Shown in pieces: positions 47,235 through 58,043 of a DNA stretch of 64,000 nt; within the stretch, counting starts at the first letter, position 1; each line of letters begins with the position of its first letter. A program made the translations under genes and the position numbers. This stretch comes from Alteromonas confluentis (GTDB lineage Bacteria; Pseudomonadota; Gammaproteobacteria; Enterobacterales; Alteromonadaceae). The notes under the pieces were generated by a model that saw nothing but the letters and a program-made list of their open reading frames with translations, was not told where the DNA came from and searched no databases. The stretch spans positions 18,944-82,943 of the forward strand of contig NZ_MDHN01000034.1 of the NCBI RefSeq assembly GCF_001757105.1, given 5' to 3'.

Positions 47235-50200
47235 TTACTTAGCAGCCGACAGTCTTTCTATGAAGGACTTTTTAATGTCATCACTGAGCGCAGATTCGGC
47301 TATTGCTGAACGTAGAGACAACGCCCAGTCCTCGTTAGCATCTTTGATAAGCAAGTCGAACCAGGGCATGAGTGAACGTTGGTTTTTTACCGCCGCTGAC
47401 GGGCCATATAATTGACTTAGCAAAGCATCAGCTTCACGGTCGTAGCCGCTGATATCAGCATGTTGCGCAATGTTTTCAATCGCTTGCAAAACCCGGGTGA
47501 TTGCAGCGCCGTTGTCGTGTAATACATCACGCTGATAGCGGGCTTCGGCGAATGCCACAACAGGGGGGATCTCTTCACTGTTGTTTGTAAGTGCTTCTAA
47601 AACCGGCTCACCGGCTGCCATTCCCAATTCGGCCTGCGCCATCAATGTGAAAGCCTGCCAATACGACTTCGCCGTTTTCGAATCACCTATTATTTGGTGA
47701 CCGACACGGAACAGTTCGGCCAGATAATGCGCAGCCATTTGTTTATTGTTCCAACTACTTAGCTGGGAAACCACGTCGGAGAGAGAAGGTGCGTTAAAGC
47801 GACTCTGTACAATACGCGTTTCCATGGTCAGTGTGGGGTAATTCATTTGCCATACTGCGGCAACTAACATCTCTCCCGCTTCCTGATATTGCTCTGCGCG
47901 GGAGAAGACATTTGCCAGGCCAATACGCAGATACACAGACGCATTTTGAATCCTCGCAATCTGTGCTCGCAGCAGGGCAAGATCCTGTGGCTCAATTATG
48001 ATTGCGCTAAGTGGCAATGCAGTGGCAAGTAGCTGAAGGTGATGGGCTGTGAAATCGGGTGCAGCGAGCTGCGACAGTAAGGTCGTAACATGTTTTTCCA
48101 AATTGCCCTGGGCTGACCATCCTGTAGCAATCACATCATAAAGCCGTTGCATCGAATTTCGCTGTTCAGCAGGCAGTGCCATGAGCCATTTATCAAACAT
48201 AGCTGTTGCTTCTGGGGTGCTGGCTAATGCCGTCAGAAAGTCTTCACTGAGTGAAAATGGTGACGAAGGCTGACCGTCATGATCATAGATGGTATGGACC
48301 AGTTGCTCCCGGCTTAATGGTGTGCCGTCGAATTGCTTTCCGCCTTCAATTCCGTTACGCCAGAGGGTATTAAGCTGTCGTATTCCCTCATCAGGATTTT
48401 TAGTAAACACTGCCACAAGTTGCGCAATATCCGGTTGAGATACACTCTCTGGTGCGGCTACTTGTTCGCCGCCTTCGCGGTTTTTCAGTTCAATAACCAG
48501 CGGGTCGGACGGGTAAAGGCGGGCGTATTCGGTAAAAATTAAGCTATATAACGCCGCAACACCACCATCCTGCGCACCGGCAGACATCGACTTGTTAAGC
48601 CAACTGACCAGCGAATCAATGTCGGCGACGGGCTTGCCCATCTGCTCCGCTTGTTGGTCGCCCTTTTTAACATTTACCTGATGCAGGTAGTACAGCAGAT
48701 GCTGGTCATCGTTGCTCGCGCCATCCTGCAATCTGGCATGGATAACTGGCTCCAGCGTATCGAAGTGTCGCTCACGCCATAACAATTGGATCAGGCGGTT
48801 GAATATCAGTTCATCTGTTGGCAGTCGCTCATGTAGCAGACTCAGATAACGGATTTGATTAGAAGTCCGGTTCTCTGTCGGCAATATATTGTTGATAAAA
48901 AACTGCGCGTCATCCGCTGCGATCTGCGGTGCATTTAAAAATTGCGTGATGTAAGACTGACGCTCATCCCGGAGGTAGCTATATGTCACATCGGCGAACA
49001 CCTGAAAATGCACGCCAGCACCTGCTGCTCTGGTTAGCTTCAGTAGTGCATCAAATGCCCCGGTTTTATCTCCCTTAAAGAAAGCGGTGAGGAAATGCGG
49101 CAATTGTTCGCATTGGGCTGATGTACCCGCAATCTTCGTTGCTTGGTTCTGCAGCAGCGACTGGTTCTCAGCCGCGGCATTGAGCAGCATGAGCCTTTCT
49201 GCCATGGCAGCACAGGGCGCCTGATTGTTGCCATTAGCCGTAACGTAGCGATGTAGCAACTCTGCTACTTGTTCGTTGTGATCAGCGGAAACCGGTGTAG
49301 CAAATACGCGCTGCACTATTTCTTCTCTAATTGGATAAATAGCACCGGTAAGGCGGTAGCTTCGCTCTGTTTTTTCCCACAATGCCAGTAAATCGCTGGG
49401 GGAAAGTTTACTGAACAGCAATGCATTAAAGCTGTCATCGTTAATGCCATAGGGCAGGCCTGCCAGCGGAGGCGTGTTGATATGCTGAATAGCAAGTGAA
49501 ACAAACTCTCCATCAGTTAGTAAAGACGCTGAGAGTTTCGTTTCCAGCTTGCGGAACGTCTCTGGCAGGTAGCGCTGCAGTTGCAACATCCGCAACTTCT
49601 GGTTGGGTACATCTTTAATAACAGGCCAGAAATCTTTCTTAAAGTTCTCATTAGGCATGTTTTCGACAGCATTTAGCAATACGTCGAAATAGTTTGAGCC
49701 TGCAACCGGCGTAAATTCGCCATTGGCCCTGAGCACGGCAGTGAGTGATGTAGCCAATTCGATAACGGTATGCCAGTCGCCTGAATCTATGGCGAGTGCC
49801 AGCGTCAGTTTGAAATTGTTTTCGGCCTGGGCCTGATTTTTAAGGTGTGCGCGGGCATCGAATGTTTGCTGGTCGACAGTTGCGGGAAGCGGCGGTAGTG
49901 TAAAATCTGCAAATATTGCTGTGAGATCTGACAGCGCACTTCGCCACTGCGTCTGGCTTTTCTGGCTATCGGCAATACGCTGCATTAAATCGGTGATAAA
50001 CGCGATACGCGGATATTCGCTTACCTTTCCTAAAGACGTTGCACCCGCCTGCTGTTGCACGCTTTTCAGCGAGACCTGCAGCATGGATTGCAATGCCTGC
50101 ATCACTGTCTCAGCCTGAGTATCGTTTATCGTGAGCAGCAGTCCTTCAGATAGCGTGGGGAAAAATTTAAAACTGTCGGAAGTGCGCATGGTGCTGAAAT

Positions 50201-53009
50201 CAGGCTGGTAAAGCGGTGCCTGATTGATAATCTGTTTAAGACCTTGCCAGTACCAGTATTCAGCCATGTTGTTGTCGCCGAACTGCTCTTCCAAAATGGC
50301 AGTTTTACGTAGTAGTTCGAAGTTGCTTTGATCGACCAGTAAGGCTTCTTTGAAATAGGTCAGTGCTGCGCTGTCCATATGCTGACTGGCGTATGCATCC
50401 CCTTTTAGTTGCTTCACATTCAGAATGCCGGGAATTTCCGTCATTAACGAAAAGGCGCGTTCGGCACCCTGTACATCTCCATCAGCCAACAGTGAGCGGC
50501 CCAAATCTGCATACAGGGCTGGTGGAAAATCATGCTGAAGGGCAAGCAGACGCCGACCGTATTTTAGCTTCTTTTGCTCATCGCCAATCGCGGGGCCTGA
50601 AGACTGGCTATAAAGACCTTTGCCGCTGAACTGTGAAATCATACTTCGAAGAAGCGCGGCACGTTGGGCGTCGGAGGCGGCCAGAATCAAATTGCTGATA
50701 TTCTCTGCCGTGTCGAAATCGCCCTGACTCTGCTTGATGTCAGACAGCACCATCAGCAATGATACATCTGAATTGGAAACTGCCAGGCGCACTAATATCT
50801 GGCGGGTTAACCAGTTCAGGGTACGGGTTTTAAGCGCTGGCGCGGCACTCTCTCCCTGTTGAGCGGGCATTGAATCAAACAAGTTGAGTAAGCCGTCAAC
50901 GGCACTCATGTAGGCTGAATCTGTTGAGGCGGTAACCAACCGGGTTTGCAGTAATCTGACTGCCTGCTCAAACTGACCTGATTTTTTATAAAGTTCCACC
51001 AGTTGTAGGAGGGCGTCCGGGTTAGCATTGGTATCGACGGCTTTTCTGTATTCGGTTATCGCCTGCTCAGGCAGGCCCGCCAGGGTATAAATACTGGCAA
51101 CGAAAGCGTGATCATCCTGGCTACCGTTCTCTGTCAGGGTGGCAATGAGCGAGTTTACCTGCGCCAACCGCTGTTCCTGTGGCGTTTCTCCGGCATCACT
51201 GTTTCTCTGTTCGAACGTATTGTTGCGCAGGCTGTTCAACGTAATTTGTTGCCAGTACTGCACCGCATTAGCGGGCTCTCGTTCGGCCAACTGTTTCCAG
51301 ATTTCATTGAGTCTGGTGTACTGACGACTGCGCCCGAATAAACTGGCGAGCAATTCCAGACGTTGTGTTTCGGGGATCGCCGCTTTGGTTGCATAGAGAT
51401 TGATGGCGATCTCGGCTTTATCGGTTTGATTGTCAGCCAAATGTAGTGCTACAAGCAGGTTTAATTCGTGAGTACTGAGGACACCGTTTTCCAGACGCTG
51501 CTCCAGTTCGGTAACCTTGTTTTCTAACGTTCCAGCCTTTTGAGTGGCTTTTACCAGCAGGTTTTCGAGATAAAATTTGCGGGCGGGCAGCGTAGCCTGT
51601 TGCCACAATGCTTCCCATTCGGCTACGGCTAAGTCTTCGCTTCCGGCACTTCTGGCCAGTTCAGCTAAATGCAGCCGTTGATCGTAGGAAAGTCGACCGC
51701 CAGCCTTTCTGAAATTCAACAGTACCTGAAGAGCTTGTTCGACATCGTCGAGTTGCTCCAGCGCGGTCACTACCAGTAAACGGGACGGGCTCTGGGCTTG
51801 TGTCGAGGCGGTGATTCTATCCAGCGCTAACTTTGCTGAGGCTTCATCACCCGATGCCAGGTAGGTTTTAAACAAAAAGAAGTTCACGTCAGGATCGGAT
51901 TGCGCATCGTGAACACGGGCTTGCAGTATGGCGATGGCGTTATCCTGCATGTTCATGGCAATCATGCGCTGCGCTGCAGCTAGCAGCGCTGATTTATTGC
52001 CTGCATTGGCCGCACCGAAGTCGTCAAATACCTGTTTTGCAGCGGTTAAATCTCCCTGATTTATCAGCTGTCCAGCCAGTCCAAAGTAGCCTTCAGGTTT
52101 TTTGGGGGTGGCCTGAATTTGCTGGCGATAATACTCAGTGAGTCCATGCTGGTCATCAGAAAGCGCCAGTAGCGCGGCTTTGCGGGATTGTATAGCAGGC
52201 AGACTACTGATTTCTGTCAGCGCAAGTGCCTCAGTGAACTTACCGGCTTCAAGCAGAAAATCCAGATAAAGGGGGGTAAGGAACGGGTCATTATGATAAC
52301 CAGAAAGCGTGTCCAGTACCGCTTCAATTCGTCCGTTAATTCTTACTGCTTCAGCAAACAAGGCAAGCGCATAGCGTTTATCCGAACGGGTTTCCGCTTG
52401 CTCAAAAGCACGCCAGGCCAGCTTTTCAGCTTTGTCGTTATCAGCCGTTTTCAGTAACCAGTTAGTGAATACTAACTGACCGGGTGCGCTCTTGTTTTCA
52501 ATGCTTTCCATGAACGGCATTGCCGCTGGTATGCCTGAAGCGATTGCGACAACCAGCGCGACATTTTCTGCCAGCTTCGGATTGTTACTGGCTATTTGCT
52601 TCAGGGTGTCCGGGTTATCTTGCAACAGTGCTAACTGCATCTCTATTTGTCGTTGCTTAGCGACATTCTGCCCAGCACGGTCAGCCAGCGAGGAGTAAGT
52701 GCGTATGGCGCTGTTTTTATCGCCTAATGCTTCGTATGCCTGGGCAAGCAGCGCATCGTTTAGTTTGTAGTGATCTGCAATGTTGTTTACTTTGCTGATA
52801 TCACCGGTTTCCCATGCGGTTAATAATGCTTGCCTGGCGGTAACAACACCCTGAAATTGTGATGTCTGCATCGAACCTGGTGCAGCGCTTGTTGAGCCGG
52901 GCGTTGCTGTTTCACCAGACATTGAAGATTCACCTGGCATTGCAATCAGCGGCGAGGATGTACCAGCGATTAGGAGTGCCAGCGCAATGGGTTTCAGTTG
53001 AAATCTCAT
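47235..53009 (-). CDS. Giant exported TPR-repeat protein (1924 residues)
   Basis: 1924 residues. Signal peptide MRFQLKPIALALLIAGTSSPLIA followed by a Ser/Thr/Gly linker to about residue 50. The rest is almost entirely helical TPR-like repeats (ALLAQAYEALGDKNSAIRTY, RSAGSEDLAVAEWEALWQQA, YTLAGLPEQAITEYRKAVD, GQFEQAVRLLQTRL, YADLGRSLLADGDVQGAERAF). Its start overlaps the VWA gene stop by 4 bp (ATGA). It is the last gene of the MoxR/DUF58/BatA/VWA operon. BatE-type TPR proteins occur in Bat operons but are much shorter, so this looks like an enlarged periplasmic scaffold for the VWA partners (inference). Confidence 0.88.
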   Translation of the reverse strand: MRFQLKPIALALLIAGTSSPLIAMPGESSMSGETATPGSTSAAPGSMQTSQFQGVVTARQALLTAWETGDISKVNNIADHYKLNDALLAQAYEALGDKNSAIRTYSSLADRAGQNVAKQRQIEMQLALLQDNPDTLKQIASNNPKLAENVALVVAIASGIPAAMPFMESIENKSAPGQLVFTNWLLKTADNDKAEKLAWRAFEQAETRSDKRYALALFAEAVRINGRIEAVLDTLSGYHNDPFLTPLYLDFLLEAGKFTEALALTEISSLPAIQSRKAALLALSDDQHGLTEYYRQQIQATPKKPEGYFGLAGQLINQGDLTAAKQVFDDFGAANAGNKSALLAAAQRMIAMNMQDNAIAILQARVHDAQSDPDVNFFLFKTYLASGDEASAKLALDRITASTQAQSPSRLLVVTALEQLDDVEQALQVLLNFRKAGGRLSYDQRLHLAELARSAGSEDLAVAEWEALWQQATLPARKFYLENLLVKATQKAGTLENKVTELEQRLENGVLSTHELNLLVALHLADNQTDKAEIAINLYATKAAIPETQRLELLASLFGRSRQYTRLNEIWKQLAEREPANAVQYWQQITLNSLRNNTFEQRNSDAGETPQEQRLAQVNSLIATLTENGSQDDHAFVASIYTLAGLPEQAITEYRKAVDTNANPDALLQLVELYKKSGQFEQAVRLLQTRLVTASTDSAYMSAVDGLLNLFDSMPAQQGESAAPALKTRTLNWLTRQILVRLAVSNSDVSLLMVLSDIKQSQGDFDTAENISNLILAASDAQRAALLRSMISQFSGKGLYSQSSGPAIGDEQKKLKYGRRLLALQHDFPPALYADLGRSLLADGDVQGAERAFSLMTEIPGILNVKQLKGDAYASQHMDSAALTYFKEALLVDQSNFELLRKTAILEEQFGDNNMAEYWYWQGLKQIINQAPLYQPDFSTMRTSDSFKFFPTLSEGLLLTINDTQAETVMQALQSMLQVSLKSVQQQAGATSLGKVSEYPRIAFITDLMQRIADSQKSQTQWRSALSDLTAIFADFTLPPLPATVDQQTFDARAHLKNQAQAENNFKLTLALAIDSGDWHTVIELATSLTAVLRANGEFTPVAGSNYFDVLLNAVENMPNENFKKDFWPVIKDVPNQKLRMLQLQRYLPETFRKLETKLSASLLTDGEFVSLAIQHINTPPLAGLPYGINDDSFNALLFSKLSPSDLLALWEKTERSYRLTGAIYPIREEIVQRVFATPVSADHNEQVAELLHRYVTANGNNQAPCAAMAERLMLLNAAAENQSLLQNQATKIAGTSAQCEQLPHFLTAFFKGDKTGAFDALLKLTRAAGAGVHFQVFADVTYSYLRDERQSYITQFLNAPQIAADDAQFFINNILPTENRTSNQIRYLSLLHERLPTDELIFNRLIQLLWRERHFDTLEPVIHARLQDGASNDDQHLLYYLHQVNVKKGDQQAEQMGKPVADIDSLVSWLNKSMSAGAQDGGVAALYSLIFTEYARLYPSDPLVIELKNREGGEQVAAPESVSQPDIAQLVAVFTKNPDEGIRQLNTLWRNGIEGGKQFDGTPLSREQLVHTIYDHDGQPSSPFSLSEDFLTALASTPEATAMFDKWLMALPAEQRNSMQRLYDVIATGWSAQGNLEKHVTTLLSQLAAPDFTAHHLQLLATALPLSAIIIEPQDLALLRAQIARIQNASVYLRIGLANVFSRAEQYQEAGEMLVAAVWQMNYPTLTMETRIVQSRFNAPSLSDVVSQLSSWNNKQMAAHYLAELFRVGHQIIGDSKTAKSYWQAFTLMAQAELGMAAGEPVLEALTNNSEEIPPVVAFAEARYQRDVLHDNGAAITRVLQAIENIAQHADISGYDREADALLSQLYGPSAAVKNQRSLMPWFDLLIKDANEDWALSLRSAIAESALSDDIKKSFIERLSAAK

Positions 53010-55462
53010 ACTACATTTCCAGGGAAGCGTGAATTGCGGCGCGACGGCCAGCGACGATAAATAATTTCAGACAGGTAAAGTACCAGTGCCATCGCCAATG
53101 CGAATGGCATCAGAGCAAAGGTTTTAATAAAGGCGTTGCCCGTAATCGATGCATCCTGTCGGGTTTCAGCAAGCGAACGTGTACCGCCGCTGCCGGTCAC
53201 AACCTGCTGCAGTCTTTGAGCGTATTGCGTTTCGAACTGAAACTCCGGGCGAAGGTCGCTCAGTGGCGATAATGCCGAATAGTAGGTGCGGAGGGTTGTA
53301 CTCACCTTAACTTCCACCGTCGCATCACGAGCCACATTGATTTTGCCAGTAAACAGCCCCGGTGCTCGCAGGCGAATTGGTGCGTCATGCCAGCTTGTTT
53401 CATCAGAGCGCTTCCACTGCAACTCTGGCTGAATGTTGTCTGCCTGCGCACTGAACTGCACATTAATTTGTCCGAATGACCGCTGTGTGGTGAGTGTTGC
53501 ACGGTTCGCCAGGGCGGCGAGAGAGCCTATAATACCTCCCAGTTTCTGACCATATTCTGGCATTCCTGCCCAGCTCTCAGTGCCTTTACCAAATGGTTCG
53601 GTCATCAGTGCTGTCACTTTTCCTACGCCAGCTTGCCAGGAAGCGAGTAAAGGGTCCTGGCTGTTATCGATTGTCCACTCTGTGATAGCGGTTGGTTTTA
53701 GTGGGGCAGTCGTATAGTCTCTAACTGGCGAGGGGAAAGGCGCTGCTGAAGCCGCATCACGAACGGTAAAATCCCCTTCCTTGTATGCCGACGCGGGAAT
53801 TTTATCGGCGCGACGGAAGTTTAGTTCAACCATGCTGAACTCGTTGTATACCGCGTAGAAACGGCCCCGGCCCCAGTTTGCCAGATCTGCCATTCTTTCT
53901 TCGCCGGTGGCGTTGTCGCCAACCAGCACGGTAGAAATATTGATTTGATCTGAGGCGATATACTGCAACAACTTCTGGTAGTTTTGTTCTTCTACCGCAG
54001 CGTCGGTAATAAGCAGAATATGGCGGTATTTATTGTGGCTGCTTTTAAGCCCAAAATAGGCTTCTTCAATAGCAGGAAACAGTTCACTGCCACCTTGTGC
54101 CTGTAGTCGACCGATAGCGCGTTCCAGGGTTTCGGTATCCTGAACGGGCTGCATAGGCACTGCCCATTGGCGGGTGCCGTAAAACTCAACGATGCCCACC
54201 TGATCCTGCGGTTTTAGCTTTCTTACTGCCAGCCGGGCCACTTGTTTGGCAAGTTCAATTGGCTGACCCTGCATGGAACCAGAGCTATCGATAATGATCG
54301 CCAGTGAGATACCCGGTTCGCGTTTGGTTTCGGTATTATCAATATTAACCGGTAATAAATCTGCCAATGGACTGCGCGCCAGACCATTGGTAGAAAACGC
54401 CTGTTCGCTGCCTGTGTAGAGCAAGCCGGTGCCACTGTTAATCGCATCGATCAGTGCGTTCTGTAACTGCACCGGTAGCGCTGACTCACTGGCATCATTA
54501 AGCACCACCGCTTCATACTGGCTGAAATCCATCGGCTCCGTCCAGGGAAAAGGGGCGGCAGACACGTTGAAGGCTTTACCCAGTAACGACTGTAAATGTT
54601 CGCCGTCGGATTCATTAGATGTGCCCATTAGCACCGGGATAGGTGATTGCGCTGCAAGCACAATCGTTCTGATGTCAACAATCTGGTTATTGTCGATGAG
54701 GTCTGCCTGCCAGGTTGAAAATACCTCTTCAGATGCTGGTAGTTCAAAGACAGGCGAATACAGGTTGTCTTCAGTTGCTTCGCCCAGGCTTGCCTCTATC
54801 GTTTCGCCGGTTTGCGACGTGAGTCTGAGTGACAGCGTTGAAGCATCCCGTGATTCGGCAAGCACATTGATGGTGAGCGTAGGAGATTGTCCAGGATAAA
54901 ACGCCGGATAGGGCGTCGTCTGGATAGTTGGTTGTGCCGGAGCGCTGTCTGTTTCAATCCAGTTCAGGGTAACATTACGTGCCTCAAGGGCAGCCAGGAC
55001 CGGCTCCCAGTGGTCATCGGTGGCGTAACCATCGCTGAACAATGTAATTACGCCGCTTTTTCCGTAAGGCACCGACGCCAATGCTGTCATTACTGCCTGG
55101 GTGAGTGACGTGGTTGGTATCACAGCCGTAGGCACATTATTAAATTCAGAGGCATCACTGTTGCCGAGCACAATGACATCCGCGTCGTCGGCTTCAACAT
55201 GGCTGAGAAATTGATTAGCCTGTTCCACTGCTTCCCGGGCATTGGTTTCACTCACACTGGGGGAGCGATCTACGATGACCACATGATGTATCGCATTAGA
55301 ATGCGACTGAATCACAGGCTCCATCAGAGCCAGTGTAATACAGAGCACCAACAGGCATCGCAGCACCGGTAACACTCGGTCTTTTCCCCTGCGGAAATAC
55401 CAGATCACTGGAAGCAGCGTTAACAGCGCCAGATAGGCAGGATGTAAAAAAGAAATACTCAT
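53006..55462 (-). CDS. VWA-domain membrane protein (BatA/B-like, with GATase1-like region)
   Basis: 818 residues. Two N-terminal membrane helices (~7-50), a degenerate VWA-like domain starting VVIVDRSPSVSE near 63, and a region like the glutamine-amidotransferase fold (ISAGTGLLYTG-type, GTGLLYTGSEQAF) near 345. A complete VWA with MIDAS follows: AIIIDSSGSMQGQPIELAKQ near 388. A C-terminal helix near 788-808 ends the chain. The first VWA has Asp and Ser, so MIDAS may still be partial. Such proteins use metal-dependent MIDAS binding to recruit MoxR-controlled partners. Nine bases separate it from the BatA-like gene. Confidence 0.88.
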   Translation of the reverse strand: MSISFLHPAYLALLTLLPVIWYFRRGKDRVLPVLRCLLVLCITLALMEPVIQSHSNAIHHVVIVDRSPSVSETNAREAVEQANQFLSHVEADDADVIVLGNSDASEFNNVPTAVIPTTSLTQAVMTALASVPYGKSGVITLFSDGYATDDHWEPVLAALEARNVTLNWIETDSAPAQPTIQTTPYPAFYPGQSPTLTINVLAESRDASTLSLRLTSQTGETIEASLGEATEDNLYSPVFELPASEEVFSTWQADLIDNNQIVDIRTIVLAAQSPIPVLMGTSNESDGEHLQSLLGKAFNVSAAPFPWTEPMDFSQYEAVVLNDASESALPVQLQNALIDAINSGTGLLYTGSEQAFSTNGLARSPLADLLPVNIDNTETKREPGISLAIIIDSSGSMQGQPIELAKQVARLAVRKLKPQDQVGIVEFYGTRQWAVPMQPVQDTETLERAIGRLQAQGGSELFPAIEEAYFGLKSSHNKYRHILLITDAAVEEQNYQKLLQYIASDQINISTVLVGDNATGEERMADLANWGRGRFYAVYNEFSMVELNFRRADKIPASAYKEGDFTVRDAASAAPFPSPVRDYTTAPLKPTAITEWTIDNSQDPLLASWQAGVGKVTALMTEPFGKGTESWAGMPEYGQKLGGIIGSLAALANRATLTTQRSFGQINVQFSAQADNIQPELQWKRSDETSWHDAPIRLRAPGLFTGKINVARDATVEVKVSTTLRTYYSALSPLSDLRPEFQFETQYAQRLQQVVTGSGGTRSLAETRQDASITGNAFIKTFALMPFALAMALVLYLSEIIYRRWPSRRNSRFPGNVV

Positions 55463-55471
55463 GATGTGCTC

Positions 55472-57142
55472 CTATGCCCAGCGACCACGTTGAATCATTA
55501 ACCATTCAACAATCAGTAAACCCAATGCGGTGAGAATGATGATTGTCAGCCAGGGAACGTCAGATCCCGTGTCGGCTTCTACAGACCCGGACGTGTCACG
55601 GGCACTGGCTACCTGTCGGGAAATTACCGGTGACTGAAGTGAAGCCATTGCGACGGCGTCGCCTTCCTTGAACTGACTGATTGTTAGTGGAAAAGGATTG
55701 ATAGCATTACTTTGAGTTAGTGCATCGCCAGGCAGCACCGGAGCCGCTTCACCCACAGCAAGATACGCAGGTGCAACGGGCAAATCGGTCAGCCAGTTGA
55801 TTGCCATCGACAGCAGTAAAAGTGGATCTGCCTGTTGTTTTTCAACCAGTTGACCAAGGTAACTAAGTGGCATGCTCACTGATTTTGTTTCTGCGTTGAG
55901 AACTTGCATCGATGGCATGTTATAGGCGGGGTCGCTCCAGTCATACGCCTGCCAGATTTTCTGTAGACTGCTTTGCTCTTCGGAAATTGGTGTATAGAAG
56001 GTCACAGCATTGCTACTGTCGTCAGCATACAGTGTGGCTCCGGAGGCAGGGCAGGTATCGTCGCGATTGATACAAATGCTGACACTGGCTCGCTCAGGAT
56101 CGACGGTCAGTTGCGGATTCGCATCCACAAAGCGTGTTACCCAGTCCGGTAAGCCATCTTGTAAGGCGACGAAAATCTGCGACTTTGCAGGTAGCATTAG
56201 TGTTGCGCTATTATCTGGTAAAAAACTATCCGCTAAAAAACTATCTACTGAAAAACTATCTGCTTCATTGAGAGAAACAGTCAAACGCTGTGGTTGGTCG
56301 GTAAGTGGAATACCTGAGATGGCAAACTGATTATCTTGCAGAGCAATAATCCGGGCGGCATCCACAGGACTATCGTTAAGCAACACCGTTATATCATCTG
56401 GCTGAAATTGTTGTTCAACCGAACTCAGCAGCGTAAATGTCACCCGGGAAACCTGCTCGTTGTCTGTCATGAAACGCTGTTGCCCGATGGCGGTGATGCC
56501 AGCGTTTGCAGAAATTGCCGCTGAAATAAAGTCGTTCTGAAGGGCAATACCATCAGGTGCCGTTATGTTACCAAGTGCAGAGCCAAAGTAATGCACAACA
56601 ACGGGCTGACCGGCATAGAGTGTTGGTACACGTTCAAGCCATTCGCTGAATGCGGGTAAATGAGACGATGCCTGGATTGTACTTAGGGAGGCCGTTAGTA
56701 CCGCATTAGACGAATCTGCGCTGAGTATTTTTGCGGGTACCGCATCGCCAATCCACAATTCTCTGTTTGCCGATGAAGATGAGGGGAGTCTGGCAACCAG
56801 CTCTGCTTTTGCATCGGTCATGTTATCACCCGCCTGCATGGCCACAGAGGTATCGAGATAGAAAACGTGCAGCGGCTTGGTGCTATCAGTGAACCTGATC
56901 CCGCTAATCGCCAGCCAAAGTAACAAGGCGATCAATACCGCCAGCAGAAAACCCAGCCAGTGCCGGAAGCGCTGCCAGAATTTATTGGCAGAGGCATGTT
57001 GTAGCGCCTCTTGCCAGAGCTGAACGGAGGCTACCCGCAATACCACAGGCTGGGCTTTCAGGTGTTGTAAGGCGTAAAGCAGGGCAATCAGTGAAAATGC
57101 ACCGGTCACTACCAGCCAGAATGGAAAATTCACAAAACTCAT
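55472..57142 (-). CDS. BatA-like membrane protein
   Basis: 556 residues. N-terminal BatA-type double helix (~7-27 and 64-86: PFWLVVTGAFSLIALLYAL..., LGFLLAVLIALLLWLAISG), then an extracytoplasmic part beginning FYLDTSVAMQAGDNM, a VWA-like fold with a degenerate MIDAS (DTSVAM). A C-terminal helix (~530-550) ends it. Residues ~285-305 contain DSF.VDSFLADSFLPDNS, encoded by a short tandem repeat. Its stop overlaps the next gene start by one base, so the chain of genes is coupled. Confidence 0.85.
   Translation of the reverse strand: MSFVNFPFWLVVTGAFSLIALLYALQHLKAQPVVLRVASVQLWQEALQHASANKFWQRFRHWLGFLLAVLIALLLWLAISGIRFTDSTKPLHVFYLDTSVAMQAGDNMTDAKAELVARLPSSSSANRELWIGDAVPAKILSADSSNAVLTASLSTIQASSHLPAFSEWLERVPTLYAGQPVVVHYFGSALGNITAPDGIALQNDFISAAISANAGITAIGQQRFMTDNEQVSRVTFTLLSSVEQQFQPDDITVLLNDSPVDAARIIALQDNQFAISGIPLTDQPQRLTVSLNEADSFSVDSFLADSFLPDNSATLMLPAKSQIFVALQDGLPDWVTRFVDANPQLTVDPERASVSICINRDDTCPASGATLYADDSSNAVTFYTPISEEQSSLQKIWQAYDWSDPAYNMPSMQVLNAETKSVSMPLSYLGQLVEKQQADPLLLLSMAINWLTDLPVAPAYLAVGEAAPVLPGDALTQSNAINPFPLTISQFKEGDAVAMASLQSPVISRQVASARDTSGSVEADTGSDVPWLTIIILTALGLLIVEWLMIQRGRWA
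56216..56266 (-). repeat. Short tandem repeat inside the BatA-like gene
   Basis: Three imperfect copies of an AAAACTATCTGCT-like unit of 15-18 bases, encoding the DSF.(L)DSFL repeats. Probably slippage; the frame is kept. Confidence 0.6.
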
Positions 57143-58041
57143 CAGGCCACCATACCTTTTTCAAACAGTGCGCTGAGTTGCGCTAAAATGGGACCGCTGG
57201 CGTCCAGCTGCAATAACCCGGTGCCAGTGTCACTGGCGTATTGTGACAACTGCTGGTTAAAGCGCTGGTAAGCCTCGGTGTAAGCCTTGATTACCGCGGG
57301 GGAAAGTTGCAAGTCAACACTGGCTGCAGACTCGGCATCTTCAAAACGGATATCTCCGCTGGCCTGTAAACGACGTGGATCGGCATCCCAGGGTTGCGTG
57401 ACCTGAATAAGCAGCTTGTTATGTTTCACCAACGACAGCGCATCTAGCACTGCAGGCATTCCGCTATTGTTGAAAAAATCCGAGATTACAATCACCAACC
57501 CTTTTCGCAAGGGGTAACCGGCAAATTCGGTGAGGGCGGCGGTGATGTCTGAATCATTCACCGGCTGATGGTGCTGAAGCTGTTCTGCCAGGGTGAATAA
57601 CTGATGTTTGCCTGACAGGTTTTTGAACTGGTTATTGAGCTTTCCGGCGAAGGGAAATACCCGCACTGCGTCCTGTTGCTGCAACGCGATGGCGCCCAGT
57701 GCGAGGGCGCAGCGTTGTGCCGCACTGAAACGCGATGGTGTTTCACAGAACAAGCTGGCAGAATGATCCAGCAGAATGTACACCGGCAGATTCTGCTGTT
57801 CTTCAAATACCCGTACGAACAGGCGGCCTAACCGACGATAAATGTGCCAGTCGATAGCTCTTAATTCATCCCCGGCGACATAGGGTTTGTAATCCGCAAA
57901 CTCCAGACCCTGACCTTTAGCACTGGTTTTCTGTTCAGCCAGTCGTCCACCTTTGCCCGCCAGTGCGATGCGAAGACTGAACTGCTGAACCTGTTCAATC
58001 AGTTCAGCGTCAATCAGCGGGTGTACTGCATCTCCAGCCAT
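57142..58041 (-). CDS. DUF58-domain protein
   Basis: 299 residues with the DUF58 signature KGQGLEFADYKPYVAGDELRAIDWHIYRRLGRLFVRVFEE near 50-90, and a VWA-like core (YILLDHSASLFCETPSRFS; GLVIVISDFFNNSG). DUF58 proteins sit with MoxR ATPases and membrane VWA proteins. Two bases after the MoxR stop; its own stop overlaps the BatA-like start by one base. It likely links the ATPase to the membrane VWA partners. Confidence 0.93.
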   Translation of the reverse strand: MAGDAVHPLIDAELIEQVQQFSLRIALAGKGGRLAEQKTSAKGQGLEFADYKPYVAGDELRAIDWHIYRRLGRLFVRVFEEQQNLPVYILLDHSASLFCETPSRFSAAQRCALALGAIALQQQDAVRVFPFAGKLNNQFKNLSGKHQLFTLAEQLQHHQPVNDSDITAALTEFAGYPLRKGLVIVISDFFNNSGMPAVLDALSLVKHNKLLIQVTQPWDADPRRLQASGDIRFEDAESAASVDLQLSPAVIKAYTEAYQRFNQQLSQYASDTGTGLLQLDASGPILAQLSALFEKGMVA

Positions 58042-58043
58042 AC

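Noticed and set aside
56216..56266. Short tandem repeat as a CRISPR or phase-variable switch
   Set aside because: Only three imperfect copies without spacers, and the frame is retained; phase variation would need evidence of length change.
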